Under the pieces are notes generated by a model. The model did not search any database. It was given only the letters and a program-made list of their open reading frames with translations, and was not told where the DNA came from. The translations under genes were made by a program, and so were the position numbers. Positions 1 through 8,391 of a DNA stretch of 64,000 nt are shown here, piece by piece; within the stretch, counting starts at the first letter, position 1; each line of letters begins with the position of its first letter. This DNA is from Rhodobacteraceae bacterium HTCC2083 (GTDB lineage Bacteria > Pseudomonadota > Alphaproteobacteria > Rhodobacterales > Rhodobacteraceae): contig DS995276.1 in NCBI GenBank assembly GCA_000156115.1, positions 3,442,620 to 3,506,619 on the forward strand, read 5' to 3'.

Positions 1-982
1 ATTCGCGCGGTGTTTTGCCTGTGATGCGCAAAAACTCGCGGTTGAAATTCGACTTAGTATTGAACCCTGCACTCAGCATCGCTTCTGTCACACTGTCCCC
101 TTGCTCCAATGCTGCGCAAGCAGCTTTGATCCGGCGCGCATTGATGTAGCGTGACACGTTTTCACCACTCACACGGTTAATTGCACTCGAAAGCGTTTTG
201 ACAGGCAACCCTAAGCGCCTAGCCAAGCGGGTCAACGTTAGATCAGGATCAAGATAGAGACGCCCCTGCTCCATCAACGCATCCAAGCGGTCGATGATCT
301 GCGTGTCTTCTTCACTGGCCACTTGCACCATATCTCTTATATCGCCCGCACCCTCCGGCACATCGCTGACGCTGCGCGATAGGCTCAGTGCGCCCATCAA
401 CAACAGCATGCTCGACGACCCAAAGCCAACGATCAATGGCTGCCACTCGGGCTTGCCTGCAACAATCGCTGCAATAATGGCAATATCGCTGAATCCAGAC
501 GCAATCAGCGCAACGCCAATCCACCGCCAGATGCGACCAGAAGCGTCGCCACTTTCAATCCGCAAGCGCGGCAACGTGTCCGCCCCACGTGAGACGGTGT
601 GAAAGATCGCAACACCATAAGCGAAAAACAAAAGTGGGATCATCACGTCAAGCGCATAGGGCTGAACAACAATCGCAAAAAGCGCCAAGACGGGAGGCAT
701 CACATGCGGCCACACCCTATGCCCACGCTCGAGCCCCGAATGCAGTAGTGCGATCCACGCAAGCGGTGGAATAGAGGCGGCCAAAACAGGCAAGGCCCAT
801 CGCAACGCACTCATTTCAAAGTGCATCACCAAAGCAATCAACGCGGATTGAACAGTGCAGACTGCTACAAGGATCGCCAACGCAGTGATCCGCCGATACG
901 TTTTGATGAGTGACACGCATAAGAATGCAGGCAAAAGCGCGCCGAACAACGGAATAGGTAGGGTTGGCAGAATCACATACAT
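1..982 (-). CDS. Membrane-anchored AraC-family transcriptional regulator (3' end cut by window edge)
   Basis: Reading the minus strand from an ATG at 982 gives 327 codons open to the window edge. The first ~205 residues are hydrophobic with about seven likely membrane segments (roughly 1-23, 31-52, 61-82, 95-112, 112-130, 153-173, 180-203). A C-terminal AraC-type double helix-turn-helix starts near residue 250, with the family-like stretches SRYINARRIKAA and MLSAGFNTKSNFNREF. Such proteins sense a signal at the membrane and bind DNA from the cytoplasmic side. The start is the ATG opening the first hydrophobic segment; its ribosome binding site is weak. The remnant of an alpha/beta hydrolase lies immediately divergent, probably its former neighbour or target. 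The ligand cannot be inferred. Confidence 0.85.
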   Translation of the reverse strand, partial: MYVILPTLPIPLFGALLPAFLCVSLIKTYRRITALAILVAVCTVQSALIALVMHFEMSALRWALPVLAASIPPLAWIALLHSGLERGHRVWPHVMPPVLALFAIVVQPYALDVMIPLLFFAYGVAIFHTVSRGADTLPRLRIESGDASGRIWRWIGVALIASGFSDIAIIAAIVAGKPEWQPLIVGFGSSSMLLLMGALSLSRSVSDVPEGAGDIRDMVQVASEEDTQIIDRLDALMEQGRLYLDPDLTLTRLARRLGLPVKTLSSAINRVSGENVSRYINARRIKAACAALEQGDSVTEAMLSAGFNTKSNFNREFLRITGKTPRE

Positions 983-1017
983 CCAAAACGGACAAAAACC
1001 GGTTTTGCGACGTCCCA

Positions 1018-1759
1018 AATCGCGTTTCAGGACGCATGACGCAGATGGCGTGGCGCGCCACTGAATTGGCCAAGCAAGGCTACATCGTTGCAGGTGTGAA
1101 CCATCATGGCACCACTTCTATGGACAGTGATCCGCACCCTAACGATTGAAATCTGGAAGCGCCCTGCCGATCTAAGCGACGTAACAAGTGCCGGTTTTTC
1201 ACTGGGTGGTCATTCAGCCTTGGCCCTTGCAGGCGCTCGCGTATCCAAGGATGCGTATATCGAATATAACGATGCGCATATTGGCATGCTCGATTGTGGC
1301 TGGATGACGCGGGGCGGCGTTGATTTCAATGATATTGATTCACTGCGCTATGAGGCCTCGTTCAAAGATCCGCGCATAACTGCGAGCATTGCGATTGATC
1401 CAGTCTAGCCTCAGGCGATGACCCAAGAAAGCCTTAGCGCCATCGCGCATCCGACCCTATTGCTTAATCTTGGGGATTATCCAGATATGCCCGCAGGTAT
1501 TGACGCAACTGGCTTGGCTGAAACCATTCCAAATGCGCAGTATGCGGCATTTTCAGGCTCATGGCACATGAGCGGGATTGGCGAATGCAACATGCTCGGA
1601 CGTTTGATTATCGGCGCATCGGGTTATTTCACAGGGGAAGTGAACATTTGCGGTGAAGCTGCTTGGTATCGCACGATCATCCGAGATGAAATGTTTGACG
1701 AAATCTTGCCTTTCATGAAAGCAAACAGGGCGCGCGCTCTAGGTGCAGCAACCTCTTAG
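1018..1759 (+). pseudogene. Decayed dienelactone-hydrolase-like alpha/beta hydrolase
   Basis: Three consecutive reading-frame pieces match successive parts of one predicted dienelactone hydrolase/lipase-type protein. The first piece (to about 1149) has MTQMAWRATELAKQGYIVAG and a VNHHGTT stretch. A frame change then leads to IEIWKRPADLSDV, where residues before the nucleophile elbow seem missing. The elbow GFSLGGHSA follows, then a TAG stop at 1406-1408 after IDPV. The last piece runs from about 1409 to 1759 with a probable catalytic histidine in SWHMSG. The normal signal peptide and the first strands are absent; only about 40 bases separate the remnant from the AraC start. A 5' deletion, a frameshift, a probable internal deletion and a stop make a functional product very unlikely. 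Confidence 0.8.
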
Positions 1760-2367
1760 CTGCCCCAAATCACCTTAACGTAGTTGCGTGTCTCCTTATA
1801 GGGAGGCACGCCACCATGCTTTTTGACGGCGCGCGGACCGGCGTTGTAGGCCGCAAGGGCAAGACGCCAAGACCCAAACTCACGGTATTGCTCTCTAAGA
1901 TAGCGTGCGCCGCCGTCAAGGTTTTGCTTGGGATCACTTGCATCAACGCGCAAATACTTTGCAGTTTCGGGCATCAACTGTGCCAAACCTTGAGCGCCAG
2001 CATGCGACACAGCATTGGGGTTCCAATTGCTTTCCTGCTGCACGAGGCGCAAAAACAGATCCTCGGGAATACCATGTTTGCGCGCCGCAGCCCGCGCCAT
2101 TTGGGAATACTTGCCTTTATAGCGCCCACGATATTTCGGCGATTTGCCCGGTGTGCCCCACTTCGTTGGCGTTATGACCGACGGCGGCTTCAAACGCACG
2201 GAGGCTTGGTATTGTTCGGACGCGCGATTATCCAAAATTTTGGATTGCGATTTGAACAGTTTTTGGCGTGATTTTGTCGATAGACGATCCGCCACGACAG
2301 GAGTTGCCAGCGCAAGAATTAAAAGTGCCGCAATACTCGTGCGGGCTCGCGTATTAAAAACGCTCAT
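1756..2367 (-). CDS. Lytic transglycosylase, SLT domain, exported
   Basis: 203 aa. An N-terminal signal peptide (hydrophobic residues ~11-26, cleavage near VVADR) is followed by a basic linker and a soluble lytic transglycosylase domain at roughly 85-195. The catalytic glutamate is E112 in [10 protein letters not shown]. Family motifs [11 protein letters not shown] and [10 protein letters not shown] are present. The enzyme should cleave the MurNAc-GlcNAc bond of peptidoglycan in the periplasm, leaving 1,6-anhydro ends. It is a single-domain short form, so its precise class cannot be stated. Its 3' end overlaps the final bases of the hydrolase remnant, and it is divergent from ssb with a 171-base gap. 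Confidence 0.92.
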   Translation of the reverse strand: MSVFNTRARTSIAALLILALATPVVADRLSTKSRQKLFKSQSKILDNRASEQYQASVRLKPPSVITPTKWGTPGKSPKYRGRYKGKYSQMARAAARKHGIPEDLFLRLVQQESNWNPNAVSHAGAQGLAQLMPETAKYLRVDASDPKQNLDGGARYLREQYREFGSWRLALAAYNAGPRAVKKHGGVPPYKETRNYVKVIWGS

Positions 2368-2473
2368 CTAAAGGTACCTGATTGCCTGATATCGATCGCA
2401 ATATAGCGGTTTTTCGCCCTAGGACTAGTGCTAGCGTCGTTATTCCATTTTTAACCATGATCTGGTGGTGTAG

Positions 2474-2488
2474 GTTCGGCAAAACTTC
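2474..2488 (+). promoter_or_regulatory. Possible LexA (SOS) box upstream of ssb
   Basis: GTTC-N7-CTTC lies about 50 bases before the ssb start. It matches 7 of 8 defined bases of the GTTC-N7-GTTC repeat known for LexA in Rhodobacter and relatives. Alone it would be weak; similar 7/8 sites occur before uvrA and recA in this window. Confidence 0.4.
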
Positions 2489-2538
2489 GCTGACTGAGTC
2501 GGTGAATATCGCGTTTTACAATCCCAAAGGGGGCAAAC

Positions 2539-3063
2539 ATGGCCGGTTCAGTTAACAAAGTCATACTCATTGGCAATCTCGGGGCCGACCCAGAAGTGCG
2601 CACATTTCAAAATGGTGGCAAAGTCTGCAATCTGCGCATCGCGACGTCTGAGAATTGGAAAGACAAGAACACTGGCGAACGCAGAGAAAAGACCGAATGG
2701 CACACGGTTGCCATTTTCCAAGAAGGTCTCGTGCGTATCGCGGAGCAATATTTGCGCAAGGGCTCCAAAATTTACATCGAAGGCAAATTGCAGACACGCA
2801 AGTGGCAGGACCAATCAGGTCAGGATCGGTATTCCACAGAAGTGGTGTTGAATGGCTATGATGGCGTCATGACGATGCTCGATGGTCGCACCGACAACCA
2901 AGGCGGCGGTGGCGGCTATGGCGGCGGCAACCAAGGTGGCGGATATGATAGCGGCCAAGGCGGTGGCGGTGGTTATGGCGGCGGCAGTTATGGCGGCGGC
3001 AATCAAGGCGGCAACGGCGGTGGTGCACCTTCGCGTGACCTAGATGACGAAATCCCCTTCTAA
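2539..3063 (+). CDS. ssb: Single-stranded DNA-binding protein
   Basis: 174 aa. Residues 1 to about 112 form the OB-fold, beginning [19 protein letters not shown] and containing WHTVAIF and a [11 protein letters not shown] strand. A linker of about 45 residues is made of Gly-Gly-Tyr/Asn-Gln repeats. The acidic tip DLDDEIPF, which contacts partner proteins, ends the chain. It coats single-stranded DNA in replication, recombination and repair. The ATG is preceded by a strong AAAGGGGG ribosome binding site. A GTTC-N7-CTTC motif upstream suggests SOS control, and a strong hairpin follows the stop. Confidence 0.97.
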   Translation: MAGSVNKVILIGNLGADPEVRTFQNGGKVCNLRIATSENWKDKNTGERREKTEWHTVAIFQEGLVRIAEQYLRKGSKIYIEGKLQTRKWQDQSGQDRYSTEVVLNGYDGVMTMLDGRTDNQGGGGGYGGGNQGGGYDSGQGGGGGYGGGSYGGGNQGGNGGGAPSRDLDDEIPF

Positions 3064-3076
3064 AAATTGAAATGCC

Positions 3077-3099
3077 GGACCGGGGCGCTGCCCCGGACC
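3077..3099. terminator. Shared hairpin terminator between ssb and aroB
   Basis: GGACCGGGGC, loop GCT, GCCCCGGACC: a 10-bp stem with one mismatch, placed between the convergent 3' ends of ssb and aroB. Only a short T/A-rich stretch follows on each side, so it may be a bidirectional or attenuated terminator. Confidence 0.6.
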
Positions 3100-3126
3100 C
3101 AATGATATTTACAGAAATAGGAAGCG

Positions 3127-4239
3127 TTAACGCTGTGCGAGTGCGTCTTGCAGCAGCGTAAGGACAGCATCTTTCGGGACATCAGCTGTGACGAATGCCG
3201 TTCCGATCCCGCGCGCAAGAATAAAGCGCAGCTGGCCGTCGACGACTTTCTTGTCTTGCCCCATGAGATCAAGCAAAGCGTCCGCATCGGGCAAATCACC
3301 ATTAATATCAGACAGATCGACTTTCATGCCCATCTCACGCAGGTGGGCGCGCACGCGGCTTGGATCTTCCTGACTGCACAGGCCAAGTCTCGAAGACAGT
3401 TCGAACGCCAGTGCGCAGCCTATCGCAACCCCTTCGCCGTGCAAAAGTCGATCTGAATAGCCTGTTGCAGCCTCTAATGCGTGGCAAAACGTATGCCCAA
3501 GATTAAGCAATGCGCGGTCGCCCTGTTCGGTTTCGTCGCGCAGAACAATGTCGGCTTTCATCTGAACCGAGCGGCGCACCGCTTCAACCCGCGCGCTTTG
3601 ATCGCTTGCAAGTAACTTTGGGCCAAACTCTTCCAACCATTCAAAGAATTTCGCATCCCCTAGCATACCGTATTTGGCAACTTCGCCGTAACCAGAAAGG
3701 AAATCGCGTGGGGTCAGCGTATTGAGCGTGTCAGTATCCGCCAAAACCAACGCAGGCTGATGAAAGGCCCCAATGAGGTTTTTGCCTTGCTGCGCGTTGA
3801 TCCCGGTTTTGCCACCGACCGAACTATCGACCTGCGCCAAAAGCGATGTGGGCACCTGAACGAAGCGAATGCCGCGGCGCAACACTGCTGCCGCAAATCC
3901 AACCAAATCTCCGATGACGCCGCCTCCAAGCGCTATCACCACATCGCGGCGTTCAATCTTCTGCTCAAGCAGCCATTCTACACAGCGGGTGAATTCAGGC
4001 CATGCTTTTGTGCTTTCCCCAGCAGGCAAAACAAGTGACACCATTTCGATATCTTGCGCAGCGAGCCCTGTGCTTAACGTCTCCAAATGCAAAGGTGCGA
4101 CGTTCTGCTCAGTCACCACAGCGACGCGTGAGCGATGCAGAAAAGGCGCGATTTCAGCGCCTGCGCGGTGGAGCAAACCAGGTCCGATGCGTACTTCATA
4201 TTCACGTTCTGGCAAAGGAACGCTGACGATTTCAAGCAT
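3127..4239 (-). CDS. aroB: 3-dehydroquinate synthase
   Basis: 370 aa from the ATG at 4239 (MLEIVSVPLPERE); the frame opens 24 bases earlier but would overlap aroK. GGAG lies just upstream, overlapping the aroK stop. NAD-binding features include the GESTKAWPEF stretch and the glycine-rich ALGGGVIGDLVGFAA. Zinc and active-site residues lie in GYGEVAKYGML, LNLGHTFCHALEA and LLHGEGVAIG. It converts DAHP to 3-dehydroquinate, step two of the shikimate pathway. One base separates it from the aroK stop, so the two are almost certainly cotranscribed and translationally coupled. The 3' end faces ssb. Confidence 0.96.
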   Translation of the reverse strand: MLEIVSVPLPEREYEVRIGPGLLHRAGAEIAPFLHRSRVAVVTEQNVAPLHLETLSTGLAAQDIEMVSLVLPAGESTKAWPEFTRCVEWLLEQKIERRDVVIALGGGVIGDLVGFAAAVLRRGIRFVQVPTSLLAQVDSSVGGKTGINAQQGKNLIGAFHQPALVLADTDTLNTLTPRDFLSGYGEVAKYGMLGDAKFFEWLEEFGPKLLASDQSARVEAVRRSVQMKADIVLRDETEQGDRALLNLGHTFCHALEAATGYSDRLLHGEGVAIGCALAFELSSRLGLCSQEDPSRVRAHLREMGMKVDLSDINGDLPDADALLDLMGQDKKVVDGQLRFILARGIGTAFVTADVPKDAVLTLLQDALAQR

Positions 4240-4240
4240 T

Positions 4241-4783
4241 CTAGGTCTCCAATACATCCGCACGCAGGGCTAAGGCTTGCACGACCTGTCCTGCCATGTC
4301 CTCGATCGAATAGTCGTGACTGGCATCGACGGAAACATCGGCCAGTTCGTAAATCGGCGCACGCGCTTCAAATAGGGCGCTAAGCGTCGCATATGGATCA
4401 GGTGTTTGCAGCAAGGGGCGCGTGTCTTTGTTGCGCACACGAGACCACAACAAGGGCAACGCGGCATTTAAACATACGGACACGCCGCGCTCTGAAATAA
4501 GGATACGATTACGTTCTGCCAAGAATGCGCCACCCCCTGTGGAGAGCACGCAAGGCGCACCATCCAGCAGACGTGCAATAACCTCGCTTTCGCGCGCACG
4601 GAAGAACGCTTCACCGTCGCGCTCAAAGATTTCAGCAATGCTCATGTTAGCGGCTGTCACAATTTCGAAATCCGAATCAAGAAAAGGAACGTCGAGCTTT
4701 GCAGCTAATGCTTTGCCCACAGCCGTTTTGCCCGCACCCATCATGCCGACAAGGACCACCGTTTTGTGCAATTTCCAGACCAT
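4241..4783 (-). CDS. aroK: Shikimate kinase
   Basis: 180 aa from an ATG at 4783 (MVWKLHKTVVLVG). An upstream in-frame ATG at 4825 would add 14 residues that do not look like the family. The P-loop is GMMGAGKTAVGKAL, the shikimate-binding Asp and Arg fall in LDSDFEIV and FFRARESEV, and the GGGAF loop follows LSTGGGAFL. It phosphorylates shikimate with ATP in the cytoplasm. It is the first gene of the aroK-aroB pair and is divergent from the small membrane protein/xerD unit across about 130 bases. Confidence 0.95.
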   Translation of the reverse strand: MVWKLHKTVVLVGMMGAGKTAVGKALAAKLDVPFLDSDFEIVTAANMSIAEIFERDGEAFFRARESEVIARLLDGAPCVLSTGGGAFLAERNRILISERGVSVCLNAALPLLWSRVRNKDTRPLLQTPDPYATLSALFEARAPIYELADVSVDASHDYSIEDMAGQVVQALALRADVLET

Positions 4784-4916
4784 TTGCGCTAAATCCGCCT
4801 GCGCGCATCGGCTAATGCCCGCCAAATTTCAATTTGTCACCTTCAATGACGTGAACTTACCAAAAAGGCCATATATAAACGTGACAAAAGACAGCAAGCA
4901 GGCAAGGATCAGGCTT

Positions 4917-5069
4917 ATGTGGCGTATCATCAAATGGTTGATCTATCTCGCGATTCTGGCAGCGCTCGCCTTGATCGCATATGCGTATCTTGGGCCTTTC
5001 TTTGGGGCTGATTTCTCTGCGCCTTTGCAGGAAATTCGCGTTCCGGTGGATTTGTATGGTAGGGATTAA
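4917..5069 (+). CDS. Small inner-membrane protein of unknown function (50 aa)
   Basis: A 50-aa ORF opening with MWRIIKWLIYLAILAALALI, a basic N-terminus then one membrane helix (about residues 5-27), and a short polar tail ending PVDLYGRD. The next gene starts inside its last codons (14-base overlap), which argues that both are translated from one transcript. The tail residues FFGADFSAP look like those of small proteins near xerD in related genomes, but I cannot confirm homologs here. No function is assigned. It is probably the first gene of the unit ending in xerD. Confidence 0.65.
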   Translation: MWRIIKWLIYLAILAALALIAYAYLGPFFGADFSAPLQEIRVPVDLYGRD

Positions 5070-6594
5070 GCTCCGCCTCTTGCTTGGTCTTGCGCTTGGC
5101 TTTGCCGTACAAGTGCCCGCATTTGCGAATGAGCCGCTTTCTGCGATTGAGTGGTTGGAAAAGCGACCCAAGCAAATTGTAGTACCGCTTGAGACCCCAC
5201 GAATCGCAATTGATGAGCCCGCCGTCGCAGGATCGGTCACCACACCCGAGGTCACAGTCACACCGCTTGGCGCCCCTGTTCGCGCAGCAGCGGGGCTGTT
5301 ACCCAGCAGCGTTACGGGCCTACCGAGAGATCTGTGGCAAGGCAGCGACGCTGAGGTCGTTAGCACACTGATCACAGCTTTAAACGCTGAAAAATTACCT
5401 GCACTACAGGCGCTATTGTTCACATTGCTCTTAGCCGAAGCGGGTCCGCCGAGCGATGCGCAAGCCTCTGAATTTCTGCGCGCACGACTTCAGAAACTGT
5501 TGTCTCTTGGAGCGCTAGATCCAGCGGCCGCCTTGTTGATGCGTGCGGATCCTGCACATCCCGATCTGTTTGACCTTTATTTTGATGTTTCTTTGCTCTC
5601 AGGCGATCCTGACGCGCCATGTAAAGCTTTGAAAGCACAACCCAGCCTAAGCCGTGATTTTGCCCCGCGCATTTTTTGCGATGTACAGTTGAAGGACTGG
5701 GACAATGCGGCCTTAACGCTCTCAACTGCAGATGCGATTGGCGCGTTGGAGCCGACAGATGTGGCTTTGCTAGAACGTTTCCTTGATCCGGAGTTGTTTG
5801 AACAAACCCCTCCAGCGCCGCAGTCATTGAGTGTGTTGCAGTTTCGCTTGTTCGAAGCCGCCGGTGAAAGCCTCCCGACAACCGCCCTACCCCGCGCGTT
5901 TGCGGCAACAGATCTTTCGGGCGACGCGGGATGGAAGCCACAGCTTCACGCTGCTGAGCGCTTGGCGCGGGTTGGCTCTATTTCTGAGAACCGATTGTTG
6001 GGCATTTACACGAGTCGCATTCCCTCCGCCTCCGGCGGAATCTGGGATCGCATAGAAGCAGTACAGCGTCTTGATATTGCGCTGAAATCCGGTGATCCGG
6101 TAGATATATTAAAACAACTCCGTCGCTCTTGGGAAAAGATGAAAGAGGTGCGGCTCGAAGTTCCTTTTGCGACGCTCTTTGCGCAAGATCTCTTACGTCT
6201 GCCAAGCCAAGGTGCCGACGCTGATTTGATCACAAAAATTGCGCTTCTCTCACCCATTTATGAGCAAGCGGCAAAGCGCAGAACCGAAGATGTGACTTTG
6301 ATCATGGCGCAGTCCATCGCTATCGGCGAACCTAAGGCGCAAAGCGCGCTGCCCTTAAGTCAGACCCTCACCGACAGCTTTTCTGGCGCGGGTGCTCCAC
6401 AAAAGTTGACAGATATGGCGGGAAACGCACGTTTGGGCGAAGCCATTTTACGCGCCATTGCATTGACCATGTCAGGGGCCGAAGGCGATCCAGCTGCGCT
6501 GCAAAACGGGCTCGCCTTCTTGCGCGGTATAGGGCTTGAAGACACAGTGCGACGCGCGGCAATTCAATTGATTCTGCTTGAGCAAGGCCTCTAG
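5056..6594 (+). CDS. Exported protein of unknown function, upstream of xerD
   Basis: 512 aa from the ATG at 5056 (MVGIKLRLLLGLALGF). The frame is open further upstream, but this start gives a clean signal peptide with probable cleavage after VPAFA. The mature part is rich in Ala and Leu with alternating helices resembling helical-repeat (TPR/Sel1-like) solenoids, for example LQALLFTLLLAEAGPPSDAQ, but no defined motif is recognised. It overlaps the 50-aa membrane protein by 14 bases and ends two bases before the xerD start. A periplasmic or envelope role is inferred from the signal peptide only. Confidence 0.8.
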   Translation: MVGIKLRLLLGLALGFAVQVPAFANEPLSAIEWLEKRPKQIVVPLETPRIAIDEPAVAGSVTTPEVTVTPLGAPVRAAAGLLPSSVTGLPRDLWQGSDAEVVSTLITALNAEKLPALQALLFTLLLAEAGPPSDAQASEFLRARLQKLLSLGALDPAAALLMRADPAHPDLFDLYFDVSLLSGDPDAPCKALKAQPSLSRDFAPRIFCDVQLKDWDNAALTLSTADAIGALEPTDVALLERFLDPELFEQTPPAPQSLSVLQFRLFEAAGESLPTTALPRAFAATDLSGDAGWKPQLHAAERLARVGSISENRLLGIYTSRIPSASGGIWDRIEAVQRLDIALKSGDPVDILKQLRRSWEKMKEVRLEVPFATLFAQDLLRLPSQGADADLITKIALLSPIYEQAAKRRTEDVTLIMAQSIAIGEPKAQSALPLSQTLTDSFSGAGAPQKLTDMAGNARLGEAILRAIALTMSGAEGDPAALQNGLAFLRGIGLEDTVRRAAIQLILLEQGL

Positions 6595-6596
6595 AC

Positions 6597-7541
6597 GTGA
6601 CCTTAGCCGTTGATTATAGCCGTTGGATCTCAACGTTTCTAGACGCACAAGCCGCCGAATTGGGTGCCGCTACCAACACTCAACTGGCTTACGCACGAGA
6701 TCTGAAGGATTTCGCGGAGTATCTTTCAGGGCGCAAGCTTTCTTTTGAAAATGCGGCGCGCGATCATGTCGAGGCCTATTTGATCTTCTGCGACGCGCAA
6801 GGTCTAGCGAAATCCACACGCGCGAGAAGGCTCTCTGCGATCAAACAACTGTACCGGTTCGGCTTTGAGGAGGGCTGGCGCAGCGATAATCCAGCCATTC
6901 AGATTGCCGGACCCGGGAAAGACAAGCGGCTACCAAAAACGCTGAATATGGGGGAAGTAGACGGTTTGCTCGCGGCTGCCCGCGTGGTTGGACGCAGCCC
7001 GACAGATCGATTGCGCAACACCTGTTTGATGGAACTCTTATACGCCACTGGTATGCGCGTAAGCGAATTAGTGTCGCTCCCCATTTCGGCGGCGCGCGGC
7101 AATCCCAGCATGCTTTTGATCCGTGGTAAGGGCGACAAAGAACGCATGGTTCCGCTGTCACCACCTGCCCGCGATGCATTAACTGAATGGCTTGAAACCT
7201 TGGACGACTTGCAAGAGGCGGGACGTTTAAAAGGCAAAGCAGTCTCGCGGTTTTTATTCCCGTCTCGCGGTAAGGAAGGGCATCTAACCCGCCACAGGTT
7301 TTATATTCTTATTAAGGAGTTATCCGTGCACGCAGGTGTTCCACCTGCCAAGGTGACACCGCACACTTTGCGCCATGCTTTCGCAACGCATCTATTGGAA
7401 AACGGGGCTGATTTGCGATCTATTCAAACCCTTTTGGGCCACGCAGATGTGGCTACGACGGAGATTTACACCCACGTTTTAGAGGCACGATTGCAAGAAC
7501 TGGTGTTGCAGCATCACCCGCTTGCCAATGACGACGACTAA
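6597..7541 (+). CDS. xerD: Tyrosine recombinase XerD
   Basis: 314 aa with a GTG start two bases after the previous stop. The N-terminal SAM-like core-binding domain spans about 8-100 (TQLAYARDLKDF). The catalytic domain spans 115-305: the first Arg in ATGMRVSELVSL, HxxR in HTLRHAFATHLL, the second His in LLGHADV, and the nucleophilic Tyr in TTEIYTHV. All catalytic residues are intact. With XerC it resolves chromosome dimers at dif at the division septum. The 3' end overlaps the convergent metallophosphoesterase gene by 4 bases. A housekeeping role is preferred over a phage integrase, given length and core-gene context. Confidence 0.93.
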   Translation: MTLAVDYSRWISTFLDAQAAELGAATNTQLAYARDLKDFAEYLSGRKLSFENAARDHVEAYLIFCDAQGLAKSTRARRLSAIKQLYRFGFEEGWRSDNPAIQIAGPGKDKRLPKTLNMGEVDGLLAAARVVGRSPTDRLRNTCLMELLYATGMRVSELVSLPISAARGNPSMLLIRGKGDKERMVPLSPPARDALTEWLETLDDLQEAGRLKGKAVSRFLFPSRGKEGHLTRHRFYILIKELSVHAGVPPAKVTPHTLRHAFATHLLENGADLRSIQTLLGHADVATTEIYTHVLEARLQELVLQHHPLANDDD

Positions 7542-8323
7542 CGACGCAAAGCTTTTGGCAAAACGTCCTCAGACGGCCAAATCCCTGTCTTCAAAGCAAC
7601 ATCATAACCCTGCGTCAGACCTGCGGATTTCATGTCTCGCTCTGCGCCCTCAACGTCATACGCCAAAGTTTCAAAGGTCAGCGCACCATCCGCCGCAATT
7701 CGCAGAAATTCTGTGAGTGGGGTGCCGTCATGCGGTGGCATCCCAATCACTCCTGCATTCACCCATCGCACGCCCCCGATTTCTCTCTCAAACGCGATAC
7801 CCGAATGTCCGCAAATGACCGTATCAAAATCGCCGCACAGCATATTGAGCGCATCAAGTTCTTCAAGAAAGTTTGCCTCGTCCGAGACGCTCCACAAAAA
7901 GCGGGCCACATCAGTAGCGCCCCCATGGATCACGACATATTTTTGAGCTTGATGGCGAAACGTTATGATATCCGGCAATTCTGCCATCCAAACCCGATCG
8001 CTGGGGCCAATTTGCGCATTCGCAAAAGCATACCAAGCGGCGGAGAGGCGATCACAGACTGTGCCATTCTCAAATCCGCACCCGCAATCGAGCGCGTTCG
8101 CCCCAAGCTGCTTTTCGCAATTTCCAGCAACAATGTGGACATTTTCACGCCGCATGCGTGCAACCACCGCGTCTGGTGCACCGCAATAGGCAATCAAGTC
8201 GCCAGTGCAAATGGATGTGCCACGCGCGATGGCGAGCACCGCTTCAAGCGCCTGAACATTTGAATACGGGCCACCAAAAACCGTGATTTCACCGCTCAAG
8301 TCGCCCAATTCTTTGATGCGCAT
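7538..8323 (-). CDS. Metallophosphoesterase-like protein with altered first metal motif
   Basis: 261 aa from the ATG at 8323 (MRIKELGDLSGE). The order of motifs is that of calcineurin-like phosphoesterases: FGGPYSNVQALEAVL, ICTGDLIAYCG, IVAGNCEKQ, VVIHGG and ICGHSGIAFER, then WVNAGVIG. In most relatives motif I is D-x-H within a GDIHGN-like stretch; here it reads GGPYSN, so two metal ligands look replaced. Motifs II to V are largely kept. It may have an unusual metal site or be non-catalytic. The substrate is unknown. It is convergent with xerD and divergent from the CorC-like gene. Confidence 0.75.
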   Translation of the reverse strand: MRIKELGDLSGEITVFGGPYSNVQALEAVLAIARGTSICTGDLIAYCGAPDAVVARMRRENVHIVAGNCEKQLGANALDCGCGFENGTVCDRLSAAWYAFANAQIGPSDRVWMAELPDIITFRHQAQKYVVIHGGATDVARFLWSVSDEANFLEELDALNMLCGDFDTVICGHSGIAFEREIGGVRWVNAGVIGMPPHDGTPLTEFLRIAADGALTFETLAYDVEGAERDMKSAGLTQGYDVALKTGIWPSEDVLPKALRR

Positions 8324-8391
8324 GTCCGGCTCCCTTGAAGTGTCGACCGCCCGCCTCCATAACACGAAGATCCCAGAGAAAGACAAGACCC

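Noticed and set aside
6597-7541. Integrase of a prophage or genomic island
   Set aside because: Housekeeping length, XerD-type context and lack of any phage gene or tRNA attachment site around it.
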